From an uncultured Acidimicrobiales bacterium (GTDB lineage Bacteria > Actinomycetota > Acidimicrobiia > Acidimicrobiales > Aldehydirespiratoraceae), in NCBI GenBank assembly GCA_958296055.1, contig CATQHS010000001.1:2080277-2144276 (forward strand): 64,000 nt of DNA. Direction: 5' to 3'. A program made the translations under genes and the position numbers. Below are positions 26,855 to 35,093 of the stretch, piece after piece; position 1 is the stretch's first letter, and each line of letters starts with the position of its first letter. The notes under the pieces are model-generated. The model did not search any database. It had not been told where the DNA came from and saw only the letters and a program-made list of their open reading frames with translations.

Positions 26855-29148
26855 TCGACCCGCCTTTCGCGGCGGGGAATGTTGGTTACGTCGGCGATGT
26901 CGGCGGGGTTGGCCATGAGCGAGGCCGTCTCTCGGACCGGCGCGGGCTGGGGGGCGCCTGGCTCGGGCGGGTGGGCCGTTGTGGGCCCGGGCCCGGGCTG
27001 TGGTGCGCCGGGCCCGGGTTGAGCGATCGGTACCACTGGCGCGGCGGGCGCGGGCCCTCTGATGGGCTGGGGCGCCGGTTGAGTCGGGCGGGCAGGAGGC
27101 GCGGCGGGTTGAACGGGTGCTGGTCGGGCCGGTTGGGGGGCTGCGGCGGCCGTGGGTTGTGTGGGTGCTGGTCGGGCTGGTTGGGGGGCCGTCGCGGCGG
27201 CGGGTTGTGTGGGTGCTGGTCGGGCTGGTTGGGGGGCTGCCGCGGCGGCGGGTTGTGTGGGTGCTGGTCGGGCTGGTTGGGGGGCTGCCGCGGCGGCGGG
27301 TTGTGTGGGTGCTGGTCGGGCTGGTTGGGGGGCTGCCGCGGCGGCGGGTTGTGTGGGTGCTGGTCGGGCTGGTTGGGGGGCTGCCGCGGCGGCGGGTTGT
27401 GTGGGTGCTGGGCGGGCTGGTTGGGGGGCTGCCGCGGCGGCGGGTTGTGTGGGTGCTGGGCGGGCTGGTTGGGGGGCGGTGCCTGTCGTGGGTTGGGCGG
27501 GCGGAACCGAAGGGCGGATCGGGGCCATCGGGTCCGGGGTCTGGTAGGGCAGTCCCGGCGGGGCCGCCGCGGGCTGGCGGGCCGGTGCCGGTACCTGGGG
27601 CTGGACTCGATGTAGGGCCGGGGCGGCCGCCGGTCGGGCTGGTGCTGTTGGAGCGGTGGCGGCAGGTTGGGCGGGTGCTGGTCGGGCCGGTTGAGGGGCC
27701 GCCGCTGGTCGGGTTGGTTGAGGGGCTGCCGCGGCCGCGGGTTGGGCGGGTGCTGGTCGGGCCGGGGCGGCCGCCGGTCCAACGGGCGCTGGTCGGGCTG
27801 GTTGAGGGGCCGTCGCGGCCGCGGGCTGGGCGGGTGCCGGTCTAGCCGGTTGAGAGGCCGGCGGGCCCAGCTCGGCCGGGTCGAAGCCCGAAACCAACAG
27901 CCGGGCCAGGGTCTCGCCCCCCGGCGCGAACGGCCGGGTGTAGACGGCGGTGCCGGCGGGGCCGGGGGCGAACACCTCCGAGGTGATCACCTCCCCGTCG
28001 GCGAAGCCGGTCACCTCCCGGATGGAGGTAACAGCCCGGCGCCCGTCGGGGAGCTTCTTGATGTACACCAGCAGGTGCAGGACCTCGGCGATCTCGCGCA
28101 GCACCGAGTCGGGGGTGGGGGCGTCGGGGGAGCGCTGCGCGTAGATGAGGATCTTGTTGATGGCGGCCTGGGTGCTGCCCGCGTGGATCGTGCCCACCGA
28201 GCCGTCGTTGCCGATGCCCATGGCCTGCAGGAGCTGCATCACCTCGCCGCCCCGCACCTCGCCCACGATCACCCGGTCCGGCGACATCCGCAGGGCGGCC
28301 TTGGCCAAGTCGTACATCGAGATCTCGCCCGTTCCCTCGGTGTTGGAGGTGCGGGTCTCCAGGGCCAGGGTGCGCTCGTGCAGGCCGGAAGTCCCCAGGT
28401 GCAGCTCGAGGGTGTCCTCGATGGTCACCAGCAGCTCGCTCTGGGGCACCTCCGACAGCAGCGACCGCAGCAGCGTGGTCTTGCCCGCGCCCGTGCCCCC
28501 CACCACCAGCAGGTTGGCCGGGTTGGGGGGGCGCACCGCCGCCTCTAGGACCGTCCTGATCTGAGGGGTGATCGTCCCCTTCTTTTCAAGCTCCCCCAGC
28601 GAGGCCGAGAGCATCCGGTGGCGGCGGATGACCACCGAGGTGCGCTCGGCCACCGAGGTGATGGCGAACAGCCGGTGGCCCGAGGCCAGCCTCAGGTCCA
28701 GGATGGGCGACGCCGTGTCGAACCGCCGGGAGGTGTGGCCGGCGGTGGCGGCCAGATGGCGGATCAGGGTGACCAGCTCGGGCTCGCTGGAGGCCACGGG
28801 CGGGCCGGGGATGCGGTTGCCGTCGGCCAGGGACAAGACCACGTTGTTGTGGCCGAGGATGTGGATGTTCTCCACGTCGGGCCGGTCTAGCAGGGGGTTC
28901 AGGGCGCCGCCGCCCATGAGACCCCGGACTCGGGCCAAGAAGTCCCGCCGGTCCTCGACGGTGAACTGGTGCCGGCCCGTGATCAGGGCGGTGGTGTTGT
29001 GCTCTTGGAGGATGCCCTCGGCGATAGTCATGAGCTGGCGGTCGATGACGTCGGCGGGGAGCTTCTGGCGCTCCATGTCGAGGTACCGCTCGAGCAGCAG
29101 CTCGTGGTTGGCGTTGAAGAGGTTGAAGCCCGAGCTGATGTCGGTCAT
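26851..29148 (-). CDS. tadA: TadA/CpaF-type secretion ATPase with long Pro/Ala repeat tail
   Basis: The start is the ATG at 29148 (MTDISSGFNLFNANHELLLE); the open frame upstream is a shadow of the CpaE-like gene. The length is 765 aa, against about 420-480 for usual TadA. Residues 1-430 are the ATPase: Walker A LLVVGGTGAGKTTLLRSL near 215, the Asp box TIEDTLELHL, Walker B RVIVGEVRGGEVMQLLQAM, and the His box VGTIHAGST. The remaining 330 residues are low-complexity Pro/Ala/Gln with seven or more 16-residue repeats (PQPARPAPTQPAAA). It powers Tad pilus assembly. The tail is unusual and probably disordered. Confidence 0.9.
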   Translation of the reverse strand: MTDISSGFNLFNANHELLLERYLDMERQKLPADVIDRQLMTIAEGILQEHNTTALITGRHQFTVEDRRDFLARVRGLMGGGALNPLLDRPDVENIHILGHNNVVLSLADGNRIPGPPVASSEPELVTLIRHLAATAGHTSRRFDTASPILDLRLASGHRLFAITSVAERTSVVIRRHRMLSASLGELEKKGTITPQIRTVLEAAVRPPNPANLLVVGGTGAGKTTLLRSLLSEVPQSELLVTIEDTLELHLGTSGLHERTLALETRTSNTEGTGEISMYDLAKAALRMSPDRVIVGEVRGGEVMQLLQAMGIGNDGSVGTIHAGSTQAAINKILIYAQRSPDAPTPDSVLREIAEVLHLLVYIKKLPDGRRAVTSIREVTGFADGEVITSEVFAPGPAGTAVYTRPFAPGGETLARLLVSGFDPAELGPPASQPARPAPAQPAAATAPQPARPAPVGPAAAPARPAPAQPAAAAAPQPTRPAAAPQPARPAPAQPAATAPTAPARPAAAPALHRVQPQVPAPARQPAAAPPGLPYQTPDPMAPIRPSVPPAQPTTGTAPQPARPAPTQPAAAAAPQPARPAPTQPAAAAAPQPARPAPTQPAAAAAPQPARPAPTQPAAAAAPQPARPAPTQPAAAAAPQPARPAPTQPAAATAPQPARPAPTQPTAAAAPQPARPAPVQPAAPPARPTQPAPQPIRGPAPAAPVVPIAQPGPGAPQPGPGPTTAHPPEPGAPQPAPVRETASLMANPADIADVTNIPRRERRVE
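27156..27491. repeat. 48-bp in-frame tandem repeat in the tadA tail
   Basis: Seven near-identical copies of a 48-bp unit (starts at 27156, 27204, 27252, 27300, 27348, 27396, 27444). Each encodes 16 residues of the TadA tail. Copies differ by a few bases, so they are recent duplications. Copy number is likely to vary between strains. Confidence 0.92.
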
Positions 29149-29173
29149 GCCTGAAGTCCCGAGGTCGCGGCCC

Positions 29174-30604
29174 TCAGGAGGAGATACCTCTGCGTTCGGT
29201 GGCCTTCTTGTGGCCGCCGGTCTGGCTGTGCATCCTGGCCGCCAAGTCCCGGAACGACCCCGAGGGCGGGATGTCCGGAGGCTCCGGCGCCGGTTCGGGG
29301 ATCGGTGGGGGCTGAACCGGGGGAGCGGCCGCCTGGGCCGGGTACGGGGCCGGCGGGTACCCCGGCCCGGCTGGCGCGGGCGGCGCGGTTGGGGTCTGGT
29401 AGGGCGGGGCCTCCGGTTGAGGGGCGGGGGTCTGGTAGGGCTGGGGCTGGGTGCCGGGCGGGTATGCCGTCGGCGGGGCCGGGTACGCCGCCGGGGCTTC
29501 GGGCTGCGGCGCGGGCGGGGTCTGATAGGGCTGGGGCGCCGGGGCCGGGTACGCCGCGGCGGGCTCGGGCTGCGGGGCTGGAGTCTGGTACGCCGCGGGG
29601 GGCTCGGGCTGGGGCGCGGGCGGGGTCTGATAGGGCTCGGGTTGGGGCTCTGGGGCCGGGTACGCCGCGGGGGCCTCGGGCTGCGGGGCCGGAGCTTCGG
29701 GTTGGGGCTCTGGGGTCTGGTATGCCGCGGGGGGTTCGGGTTGTGGCTCTGGGGTCTGGTATGCCGCTGGAGCTTCGGGGTACGCCGCCGGAGCTTCGGG
29801 CTGCGGGGCTGGCATAACCGGCGGGGCCGGAGCCGCCGCGGCCAGCGGCGGGGCGGGGAGCGGGCGGGGCCGGACGGAGGGGTCGGGCGCGGCCAGGGGC
29901 CACAACTGGTCGGCCACCGCATTCAGGCTGGACCGCCACTTCTTGGTTTTTCGCTTGGCCTTGTCCAAGAACACCGAAAGATCCACGGCCGTCTCGGGCG
30001 AACTCTCGATGGTGCCGCACAACTCCAGACCGCACTTCTGGGGGAAGTCGGCCGGGCTCCACAGCGGCTTGCCGATGGTCACCACGCACCCGCTAGCCGG
30101 CCCGACGGACCCGCCCGAGTCGGCGAAGGCGCTGGCGAGGTTCTCGAGGTTGGACATCGAGCTGCCCGAGTCGCCCCTAACCACCACCGCCACTCCGGCC
30201 GCGCTGGCCAGCCACTTCTCGGTGAAGGGACCCGAGCCGACTCGCCCGGCGTCCACCACCACCGCCATGTCGTTCTCGGAGACGTCCCGCAGCTCCTCGG
30301 CCCTCTCCGCGAAGGATTCGATGATCGCCCGGGTGCTCGACGGGCACGGCATGACGTGCAGGTTCGTGAACAGGATGTCCTGGGAATGGTCGACCAGATC
30401 GCCCTTGCGGATCGGTGAGCCGGAGGCGACGAAGGAGGCCGCTCCGGGCGTGAACTGGATGCCCAGGTTGCGACTCATCGACCCGCCCGCGGGGTCGGCT
30501 TCCAGCAGCAGCACCTCGCGGCCCGAAGAGGCCCAATTGGCGGCCACATGGATGGCCGTGGTGGACGCGCCAGGCGAGCCGGGCACGCCATAGACGATCA
30601 GCAC
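29174..30604 (-). CDS. CpaE/ParA-like pilus-assembly ATPase with Pro/Gln/Tyr-rich tail
   Basis: A 476-aa protein. The N-terminal 240 residues resemble MinD/ParA/CpaE: LIVYGVPGSPGASTTAIHVA in the P-loop position, EVLLLEADPAGGSMSRNLG (switch Asp), and NDMAVVVDAGRVGSG (Walker B). The P-loop lacks the usual Lys (GSPGASTT), so nucleotide binding may be altered. The C-terminal 230 residues are low-complexity (QTPEPQPEPPAAY units), with a short conserved-looking end (GSFRDLAARMHSQTGGHKK). It lies 25 bases before tadA in the tad operon and probably helps localise the pilus machine. Confidence 0.78.
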   Translation of the reverse strand: MLIVYGVPGSPGASTTAIHVAANWASSGREVLLLEADPAGGSMSRNLGIQFTPGAASFVASGSPIRKGDLVDHSQDILFTNLHVMPCPSSTRAIIESFAERAEELRDVSENDMAVVVDAGRVGSGPFTEKWLASAAGVAVVVRGDSGSSMSNLENLASAFADSGGSVGPASGCVVTIGKPLWSPADFPQKCGLELCGTIESSPETAVDLSVFLDKAKRKTKKWRSSLNAVADQLWPLAAPDPSVRPRPLPAPPLAAAAPAPPVMPAPQPEAPAAYPEAPAAYQTPEPQPEPPAAYQTPEPQPEAPAPQPEAPAAYPAPEPQPEPYQTPPAPQPEPPAAYQTPAPQPEPAAAYPAPAPQPYQTPPAPQPEAPAAYPAPPTAYPPGTQPQPYQTPAPQPEAPPYQTPTAPPAPAGPGYPPAPYPAQAAAPPVQPPPIPEPAPEPPDIPPSGSFRDLAARMHSQTGGHKKATERRGISS

Positions 30605-30608
30605 GCTA

Positions 30609-31430
30609 TTATTGTACGGGCTCGGCGCCTGATCCGGTTTCGGCGGCGGGCCCTCCGGCCTCGCCCGGCGCTCCCGTCGATCCGGTCAGCCACCTTTCAT
30701 AGACGTCGCTCAAAGACTCTAGGGAGATGCCGAAGCCGAGCTTCCAGATCCGGCGGTCGGAAGAACCGTTGAACCGATCCACGATGTCGTGGATGGCCAG
30801 AGCCTCCTCCGGGGTCACGATGTAGATGAGCTGGCCGTCGAGCACGAAGTCGAGGGTCAAGACGCCGATCAGCCCGTAGGCGCCCTCCCCGAGCGGGTCG
30901 CCGTCCGGGCCGGAAGGAGCGGCCTCGCGGCCGAACAGGGCCAGCTTGTCGCCGGCCGCCATCCCTCCGAAGGGCACTTCGTCCGCCGGCAGGCCGACCT
31001 CGATGATGACTTTGTCGGTCTCGTCCTCACTCGACAGGGGCGGGGTCTGGAACATCCCCTCGGTCACGATGGTCCCGGCCGGGATGGAGCCGGTGGCCCA
31101 CCGGCCGACGAGGGCGTCCAGCCGGTTCACTCCCAGAGCCGACGCCTGACCCACGTTGGCCTCCACCGCGGTGAAGTCCCCGACCGACACCAAGTCCCAG
31201 CGCTGGATGTCCCGGGCCGCCACCAAGACCTGCTGGCGGTCGTCCACCGACATCAGGACGTACCAGAACCCAAACACGGCCCCGACGATCAGCAGGACGC
31301 CGATCAGCAGCAGCCCGCCGCGCACCCCGTCCTGCTTCTTTTGGGCCTTGCCGGGGATGCTGACCTGGCGTTGCTGGTGGGGGGCCGGGGTGATCACCGG
31401 CCGCTTTCTGGGGTTGGAAACGTCCGACAT
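30609..31430 (-). CDS. SAF-domain protein, CpaB/RcpC-like pilus assembly
   Basis: A 273-aa protein. A basic cytoplasmic start (RKRPVITPAPHQQRQ) is followed by one membrane segment (GGLLLIGVLLIVGAVFGFWYVL). The extracytoplasmic SAF-like domain has VLVAARDIQRWDLVSVGDF and GSIPAGTIVTEGMF. A second domain carries LPADEVPFGGMAAGDKLALFG. CpaB/RcpC proteins sit at the outer side of Tad systems. It is the first gene of the tad operon and ends 4 bases before the CpaE-like start. Confidence 0.78.
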   Translation of the reverse strand: MSDVSNPRKRPVITPAPHQQRQVSIPGKAQKKQDGVRGGLLLIGVLLIVGAVFGFWYVLMSVDDRQQVLVAARDIQRWDLVSVGDFTAVEANVGQASALGVNRLDALVGRWATGSIPAGTIVTEGMFQTPPLSSEDETDKVIIEVGLPADEVPFGGMAAGDKLALFGREAAPSGPDGDPLGEGAYGLIGVLTLDFVLDGQLIYIVTPEEALAIHDIVDRFNGSSDRRIWKLGFGISLESLSDVYERWLTGSTGAPGEAGGPAAETGSGAEPVQ

Positions 31431-31570
31431 CGGCTCTGAGGATCGGCTGCTCTGCGGATCGGCGGCGGTGAGCGCCCGGGACTGAGCGGTGCCCCGGGCA
31501 GCGCCCCCAGCCTACCGGGTCCCGCTCTGATCCCGCCGGACAGCCCTCCGCCGGAACTTGCCCGGCCGGG

Positions 31571-31702
31571 AAAACTTACCTGCCTGGTTTTGTGAGCAAG
31601 GATTGTCGCTGTAGGACAACGGATGCTCAGAAAAACTTGCCCGCCTGGTTTTGTGAGCAAGGATTGTCGCTATAGGACAACGGATGCTCAGAAAAACTTG
31701 CC
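31571..31702. repeat. 61-bp tandem repeat with paired hairpins between tad and peptidase genes
   Basis: Two full copies of a 61-bp unit and the start of a third (four mismatches over the two copies). Each copy holds an interrupted inverted repeat (31594-31628 and 31655-31689): GAGCA, 4 bases, TTGTC, 7 bases, GACAA, 4 bases, TGCTC. The unit is AT-richer than its surroundings. The remainder of this 310-base intergenic region has no gene. Confidence 0.85.
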
Positions 31703-31742
31703 GGGATCGACTGGCCGGGTCGGCGGCTAGGGGCGGGCGGCG

Positions 31743-32234
31743 GTGATCTCGGCCGGGTTCGCGCTGGCCGCCCTGGCCGCGTGGGCCGGCGCGGGCGTGT
31801 GGCTGTCGGTGATCGACTGGCGCACCCGGCTCCTGCCCACCCGGATGATCTGGGCCGCGGCCGGGGCGGTGTGGGCCTTGTACTCGGTGGCCTCGTTGAT
31901 CGAGTCCGACCCGACCGGGCTGATCGGCGCGGCGACCGGCGGGCTCGGGTGCGGGGCGGCGCTGGCCGCGGTGCACTTCGCCCACCCGCCGTCGCTGGGC
32001 TTCGGCGACGTGCGCCTCGGGGTGCTCAACGGCCTGGTGTGCGGCTGGTGGGGATGGCAGGCGGCGCTGGTCGGGCTGGCCGTCGGGTTCGTGCTGGCGC
32101 TGCCCCAGGCCGTTTGGACCCTGATCCGCGAGGACGCCCGGACCGGCAAGCCCCTCGGCCCCTACCTGGTGGCCGGCTCGGCGGTGGTGGTGGCCAGGCA
32201 GGCTGCGACCGGCGGCCTGGTCCCGTTCGCCTGA
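31743..32234 (+). CDS. A24 prepilin peptidase (TadV/CpaA-like)
   Basis: GTG start, 163 aa, almost entirely hydrophobic with five or six membrane segments. The two catalytic Asp sites of aspartyl prepilin peptidases are present: VIDWRTRLLPTRMI near residue 25 and SLGFGDVRLGVLNG (GxGD) near residue 85. It has only the peptidase part and no methylase domain, as in Tad systems. It is divergent from the tad operon, so it probably processes its Flp-type pilin, which is not in this window. Confidence 0.85.
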   Translation: MISAGFALAALAAWAGAGVWLSVIDWRTRLLPTRMIWAAAGAVWALYSVASLIESDPTGLIGAATGGLGCGAALAAVHFAHPPSLGFGDVRLGVLNGLVCGWWGWQAALVGLAVGFVLALPQAVWTLIREDARTGKPLGPYLVAGSAVVVARQAATGGLVPFA

Positions 32235-32242
32235 CTGCGAGG

Positions 32243-34003
32243 TCAGTGCTCGGCCAACCGGGCCGCCGCGGCCCGGGAGCGCCCGTCCACCAGATTGGTC
32301 CGAAGGGAGATCTCCCGATGGCGGGCCCGGGCCGGATGCACGACCCCGGCGAGGATGTCGGCGGCGGGGTCGATCCGCCGCAGGTCCGGCATGTTGATGA
32401 ACCCGTCGAAGGGCTGCGAGCGAGACCGGGACCACAGGGAGTCGGCGGGCGGGTCGATCAGGACACAACCCGCCACCGGGCCGGCCGGCGCCGCGGCCAC
32501 CACGCAGGCCCGGTTCTCGGCCGCCCGCTCGGCCAGCATCAAGTCCACGTCGGCGGGCTCGGCCGGCTGGTGGCACACCGCCACCACCGCCGCCCCGGAC
32601 ACCGCGGCCAGCCGGGCCACCTCGGGCAGGCGGATGTCGTCGCCCACTACCACCGCTAGCCGGCCCCAGGGCAGATCCGCGGTCAACAGCCCGTCGCCGC
32701 TGGCCCGGGCCCACGGCAGTCTCGGCGACTCGTGGAGCTGGGGCTGCTCCAGCAGGACCCCCGAGGCGCCGAGCGCCATCCCCACGTGGCGGTCGCCGTC
32801 GCGGCGGGTGAAGACGACCGTCACCCCCTCGGGTATGCGAGCGGGCGGATCGGCCAACTCGGGCATGACCACCAGCCGGGGCCGACCCTCCGCCGCCGGA
32901 GCCTTCAGCGCCACGGCCGCGCCCGGCGGGCCGGTGACCGCGGCAGCGGCCAGGGTCTCGGACGCTCCAGCCAGCGCCACGGCCGCGCTGGGCGGACCTG
33001 CGGCGGCGGCGGTGCCGGGCGAGTCGAGCGAGGCGGTGACCGCGGCGGCTGCTCCGGCCGGGCCCGGCGGGCCGGTGACCGCCGCGGCCGGGCCCGGCGG
33101 GCTGGTGACGGCGGCGGCGGTCAGGGTCTCGGCCGGGCTGGCGGGCGGGTCGGCGCCGGGTTCGGCCAAGGGGGCGTAGAGGTCGGGCCGCCGGACCGGC
33201 GCCGGGCGGGCCGCCCGCACTCGGGCCACCTCGGCCAAGTCGATGGCCGCGCTCACCACGGCGCGGCCACCTCGGGGCGCCTTGGCCAGCACCGCGCCGT
33301 CGGGGGCCACGATCTGACTCTCCCCCGCCCCGTGCAAGGCGGCGGCGCCGACGCCCAGGGCGGCGGCTAAATCGTCGATCCGGTCGGCGGGCACCAGCGG
33401 CCCCACCTTGTTGGCGGCCACCGCGAATACCTGATTCTCAGCCGCCCGCACCGGCACGTGCAGCGCGGCCTCGTCGAGGGCGAACGAGTTGAGGCTGTTG
33501 GTGAGCAGGACCGCACCCTGCACGGCCAGCGCCCTGGGCACCTCGCAGGTCACCCCGTCCATGCACGAGTACATGCCGACGATCCCCAGGGGCGTCTCGA
33601 CCACGGGGGCCACGTTGGGCCCCGGCCGCAGGTAGGCCCGCTCGTTGCCCATCAGCGTCTGCTTGTCGGCCTGGGCCGCCACCCGACCGGCGGGATCGAG
33701 GAGCAGGTTGGTGATGGTCACCCCGCCGGGCCGCCGGACGGTGACGGTGAGAACGACGTAGACGGCCCGGTCCCGGGCCCGCCGGGCGCAGGCGGTCACG
33801 AACGGCCCGTCGAGATCGACCGCCACCCGGCGGCAGTGCTCGGCGTCGTCGTAGACGGAGAGGTGGTTGCAGAGTTCGGGCAGGACGATGAGCTGCGCGC
33901 CGGCGTCGGCGGCCTCGTCGATCATCTCCAGGCAGACGGCCAGGTTCTCCTCGACGTCGGCGGACGTGGCGAACTGGGCCGCGGCGACGATCGCCTCGGT
34001 CAC
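32243..34003 (-). CDS. Nitrilase-superfamily protein with a second, degenerate domain
   Basis: GTG start, 586 aa, about twice the usual size. The N-terminal domain has a full Glu-Lys-Cys triad: LIVLPELCNHL, AQADKQTLMGNE and GMYSCMDGVTCEV. A Pro/Ala/Val-rich repetitive linker (about residues 270-385) follows. The C-terminal domain keeps nitrilase-like strands (RLVVMPELADPP, LAVVVGDDIRLPEVARLA) but has Asp where the nucleophile Cys should be. It probably hydrolyses a carbon-nitrogen bond; substrate unknown. It is in line with the IclR gene (34154-34954) and may belong to the same regulon as the catabolic operon. The sequence around its start is triplicated. Confidence 0.8.
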   Translation of the reverse strand: MTEAIVAAAQFATSADVEENLAVCLEMIDEAADAGAQLIVLPELCNHLSVYDDAEHCRRVAVDLDGPFVTACARRARDRAVYVVLTVTVRRPGGVTITNLLLDPAGRVAAQADKQTLMGNERAYLRPGPNVAPVVETPLGIVGMYSCMDGVTCEVPRALAVQGAVLLTNSLNSFALDEAALHVPVRAAENQVFAVAANKVGPLVPADRIDDLAAALGVGAAALHGAGESQIVAPDGAVLAKAPRGGRAVVSAAIDLAEVARVRAARPAPVRRPDLYAPLAEPGADPPASPAETLTAAAVTSPPGPAAAVTGPPGPAGAAAAVTASLDSPGTAAAAGPPSAAVALAGASETLAAAAVTGPPGAAVALKAPAAEGRPRLVVMPELADPPARIPEGVTVVFTRRDGDRHVGMALGASGVLLEQPQLHESPRLPWARASGDGLLTADLPWGRLAVVVGDDIRLPEVARLAAVSGAAVVAVCHQPAEPADVDLMLAERAAENRACVVAAAPAGPVAGCVLIDPPADSLWSRSRSQPFDGFINMPDLRRIDPAADILAGVVHPARARHREISLRTNLVDGRSRAAAARLAEH

Positions 34004-34142
34004 CGCCCGGTCACCGGGTCACCGGCGAACCGCCACTGGGTCGCGGCGACGATCGCCTCGGTCACCGCCCGGTCACCGCCCGATCACCGGGTCACCGGCG
34101 AACCGCCCCCGGGCCGCGGCGACGATCGCCTCGGTCACCGCC
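33981..34142. repeat. Threefold repeat of the nitrilase start region
   Basis: A 27-bp sequence encoding the first codons (GTG ACC GAG GCG ATC GTC GCC) occurs at 33981-34007 (the real start), 34043-34069 and 34116-34142, with related spacers of TCACCGGG. The extra copies open only short frames. Confidence 0.85.
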
Positions 34143-34153
34143 TGGTCACCGGG

Positions 34154-34954
34154 TCACTCCCGCTCCGGCGGGGCGCCGAGCTTGCGGGACAGCGCCTTGG
34201 CCGCGGCCACCAGCTCGGCGGCCGCGGCCGCCACCTCCGACTTGAACCGCTGGAGCGGGCCGCACAGGCTGAGCACCGCCACCGGTCGGAGCTGGTCGTC
34301 CAGCAGCGGGGCGGCCACCGAGCCCGCGCCAGGCTGGCGCTCCCCCAGTGAAACCGCGAACCCCTGCTCGCGGATCCGGTCCAGCTCCCGGCGCAGCTCG
34401 GACGGGTTGACGATGGTGGCCTCGGTGAGCGCGGCCAGCGGCGCCTCGACGTGTCGGCGGCGCTCGTCGGCGGGCAGCCAGGCCAGGAAGGCCTTGGACG
34501 AGGCGCCGGCGTGGAGCGGGAACGACGAGCCGATCTCCACCGTCATCCTCACTTCCCGGTTGGGGGTGACCTGATCGACGTAAACCCGCCGGCCGTTGTG
34601 CAGGATGGACAGCGTCGACGTCTCGTCGGTGGCCCGGACCAAGTCCCGCATCGTGTCCAGCGCCAGGGCCCGGACGTCGAGCTGCGAGCGGTAGGCGGCG
34701 GCCAACTCCAACACGGCCGGGCCCAGCGAGTAGAGCCGGGTGCCGGCGTCCAGGGCCACCAGGTCGCGCTGGACCAGCGATGTGAGGATGCGGTGGACCA
34801 CGGCCTTGGAGATGCCCAGCTCGGAGGCGATCTCGGTCACCCCCCGGCGGGGGTTGCCCCCGGCGAGGCAGAACAAGACGTCGCTGGCCCGCTCCACCGA
34901 GGCGACGCCCCGCCCGGCCGGAGCGCCCGGCGCGTTCTCCGCCTGCGTGCCCAC
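34154..34954 (-). CDS. IclR-family transcriptional regulator
   Basis: GTG start with GGGAGGT upstream, 266 aa. The N-terminal winged helix is VASVERASDVLFCLAGG to GVTEIASELGISKAVVHRILTSL (recognition helix near residue 50). The C-terminal IclR effector domain has GSSFPLHAGASSKAFLAWLP and QGFAVSLGERQPGAGSVAAP. It is divergent from the CaiB gene, with an inverted repeat between them (35035-35069) that is a likely binding site. It probably senses a small organic acid or the operon substrate. Confidence 0.9.
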   Translation of the reverse strand: MGTQAENAPGAPAGRGVASVERASDVLFCLAGGNPRRGVTEIASELGISKAVVHRILTSLVQRDLVALDAGTRLYSLGPAVLELAAAYRSQLDVRALALDTMRDLVRATDETSTLSILHNGRRVYVDQVTPNREVRMTVEIGSSFPLHAGASSKAFLAWLPADERRRHVEAPLAALTEATIVNPSELRRELDRIREQGFAVSLGERQPGAGSVAAPLLDDQLRPVAVLSLCGPLQRFKSEVAAAAAELVAAAKALSRKLGAPPERE

Positions 34955-35034
34955 CTCCGCACCTCCCGCTTCTCGGGGGCCGCCTCTCGGGGCCGCCTCT
35001 GGGGGCCACTTCTCCGGTTCTCCCCGGGGCGATT

Positions 35035-35069
35035 GTAAACACTGTTCCGCTCAACGAAACAGCGTTTAC
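35035..35069. promoter_or_regulatory. Inverted-repeat operator between iclR-type gene and CaiB operon
   Basis: The arms GTAAACACTGTT and AACAGCGTTTAC are complementary with one mismatch and are 11 bases apart. Nested inside is TTCCG-5-CGAAA, close to known IclR-family half sites. Another CGTTTAC half site follows at about 35078-35084, next to the CaiB start at 35094. The AT-rich palindrome stands out from the surrounding GC-rich DNA. Confidence 0.75.
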
Positions 35070-35093
35070 GGAACGGCGTTTACAATTCGGCCC

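Noticed and set aside
27156-27491. CRISPR-like array of regular repeats
   Set aside because: There are no unique spacers; the 48-bp units are contiguous, in frame and encode 16 residues of the TadA tail.
31571-31702. CRISPR or simple terminator at the hairpin repeats
   Set aside because: Only two contiguous units without spacers; the stems lack a T-run, and both flanking genes start nearby rather than end there.
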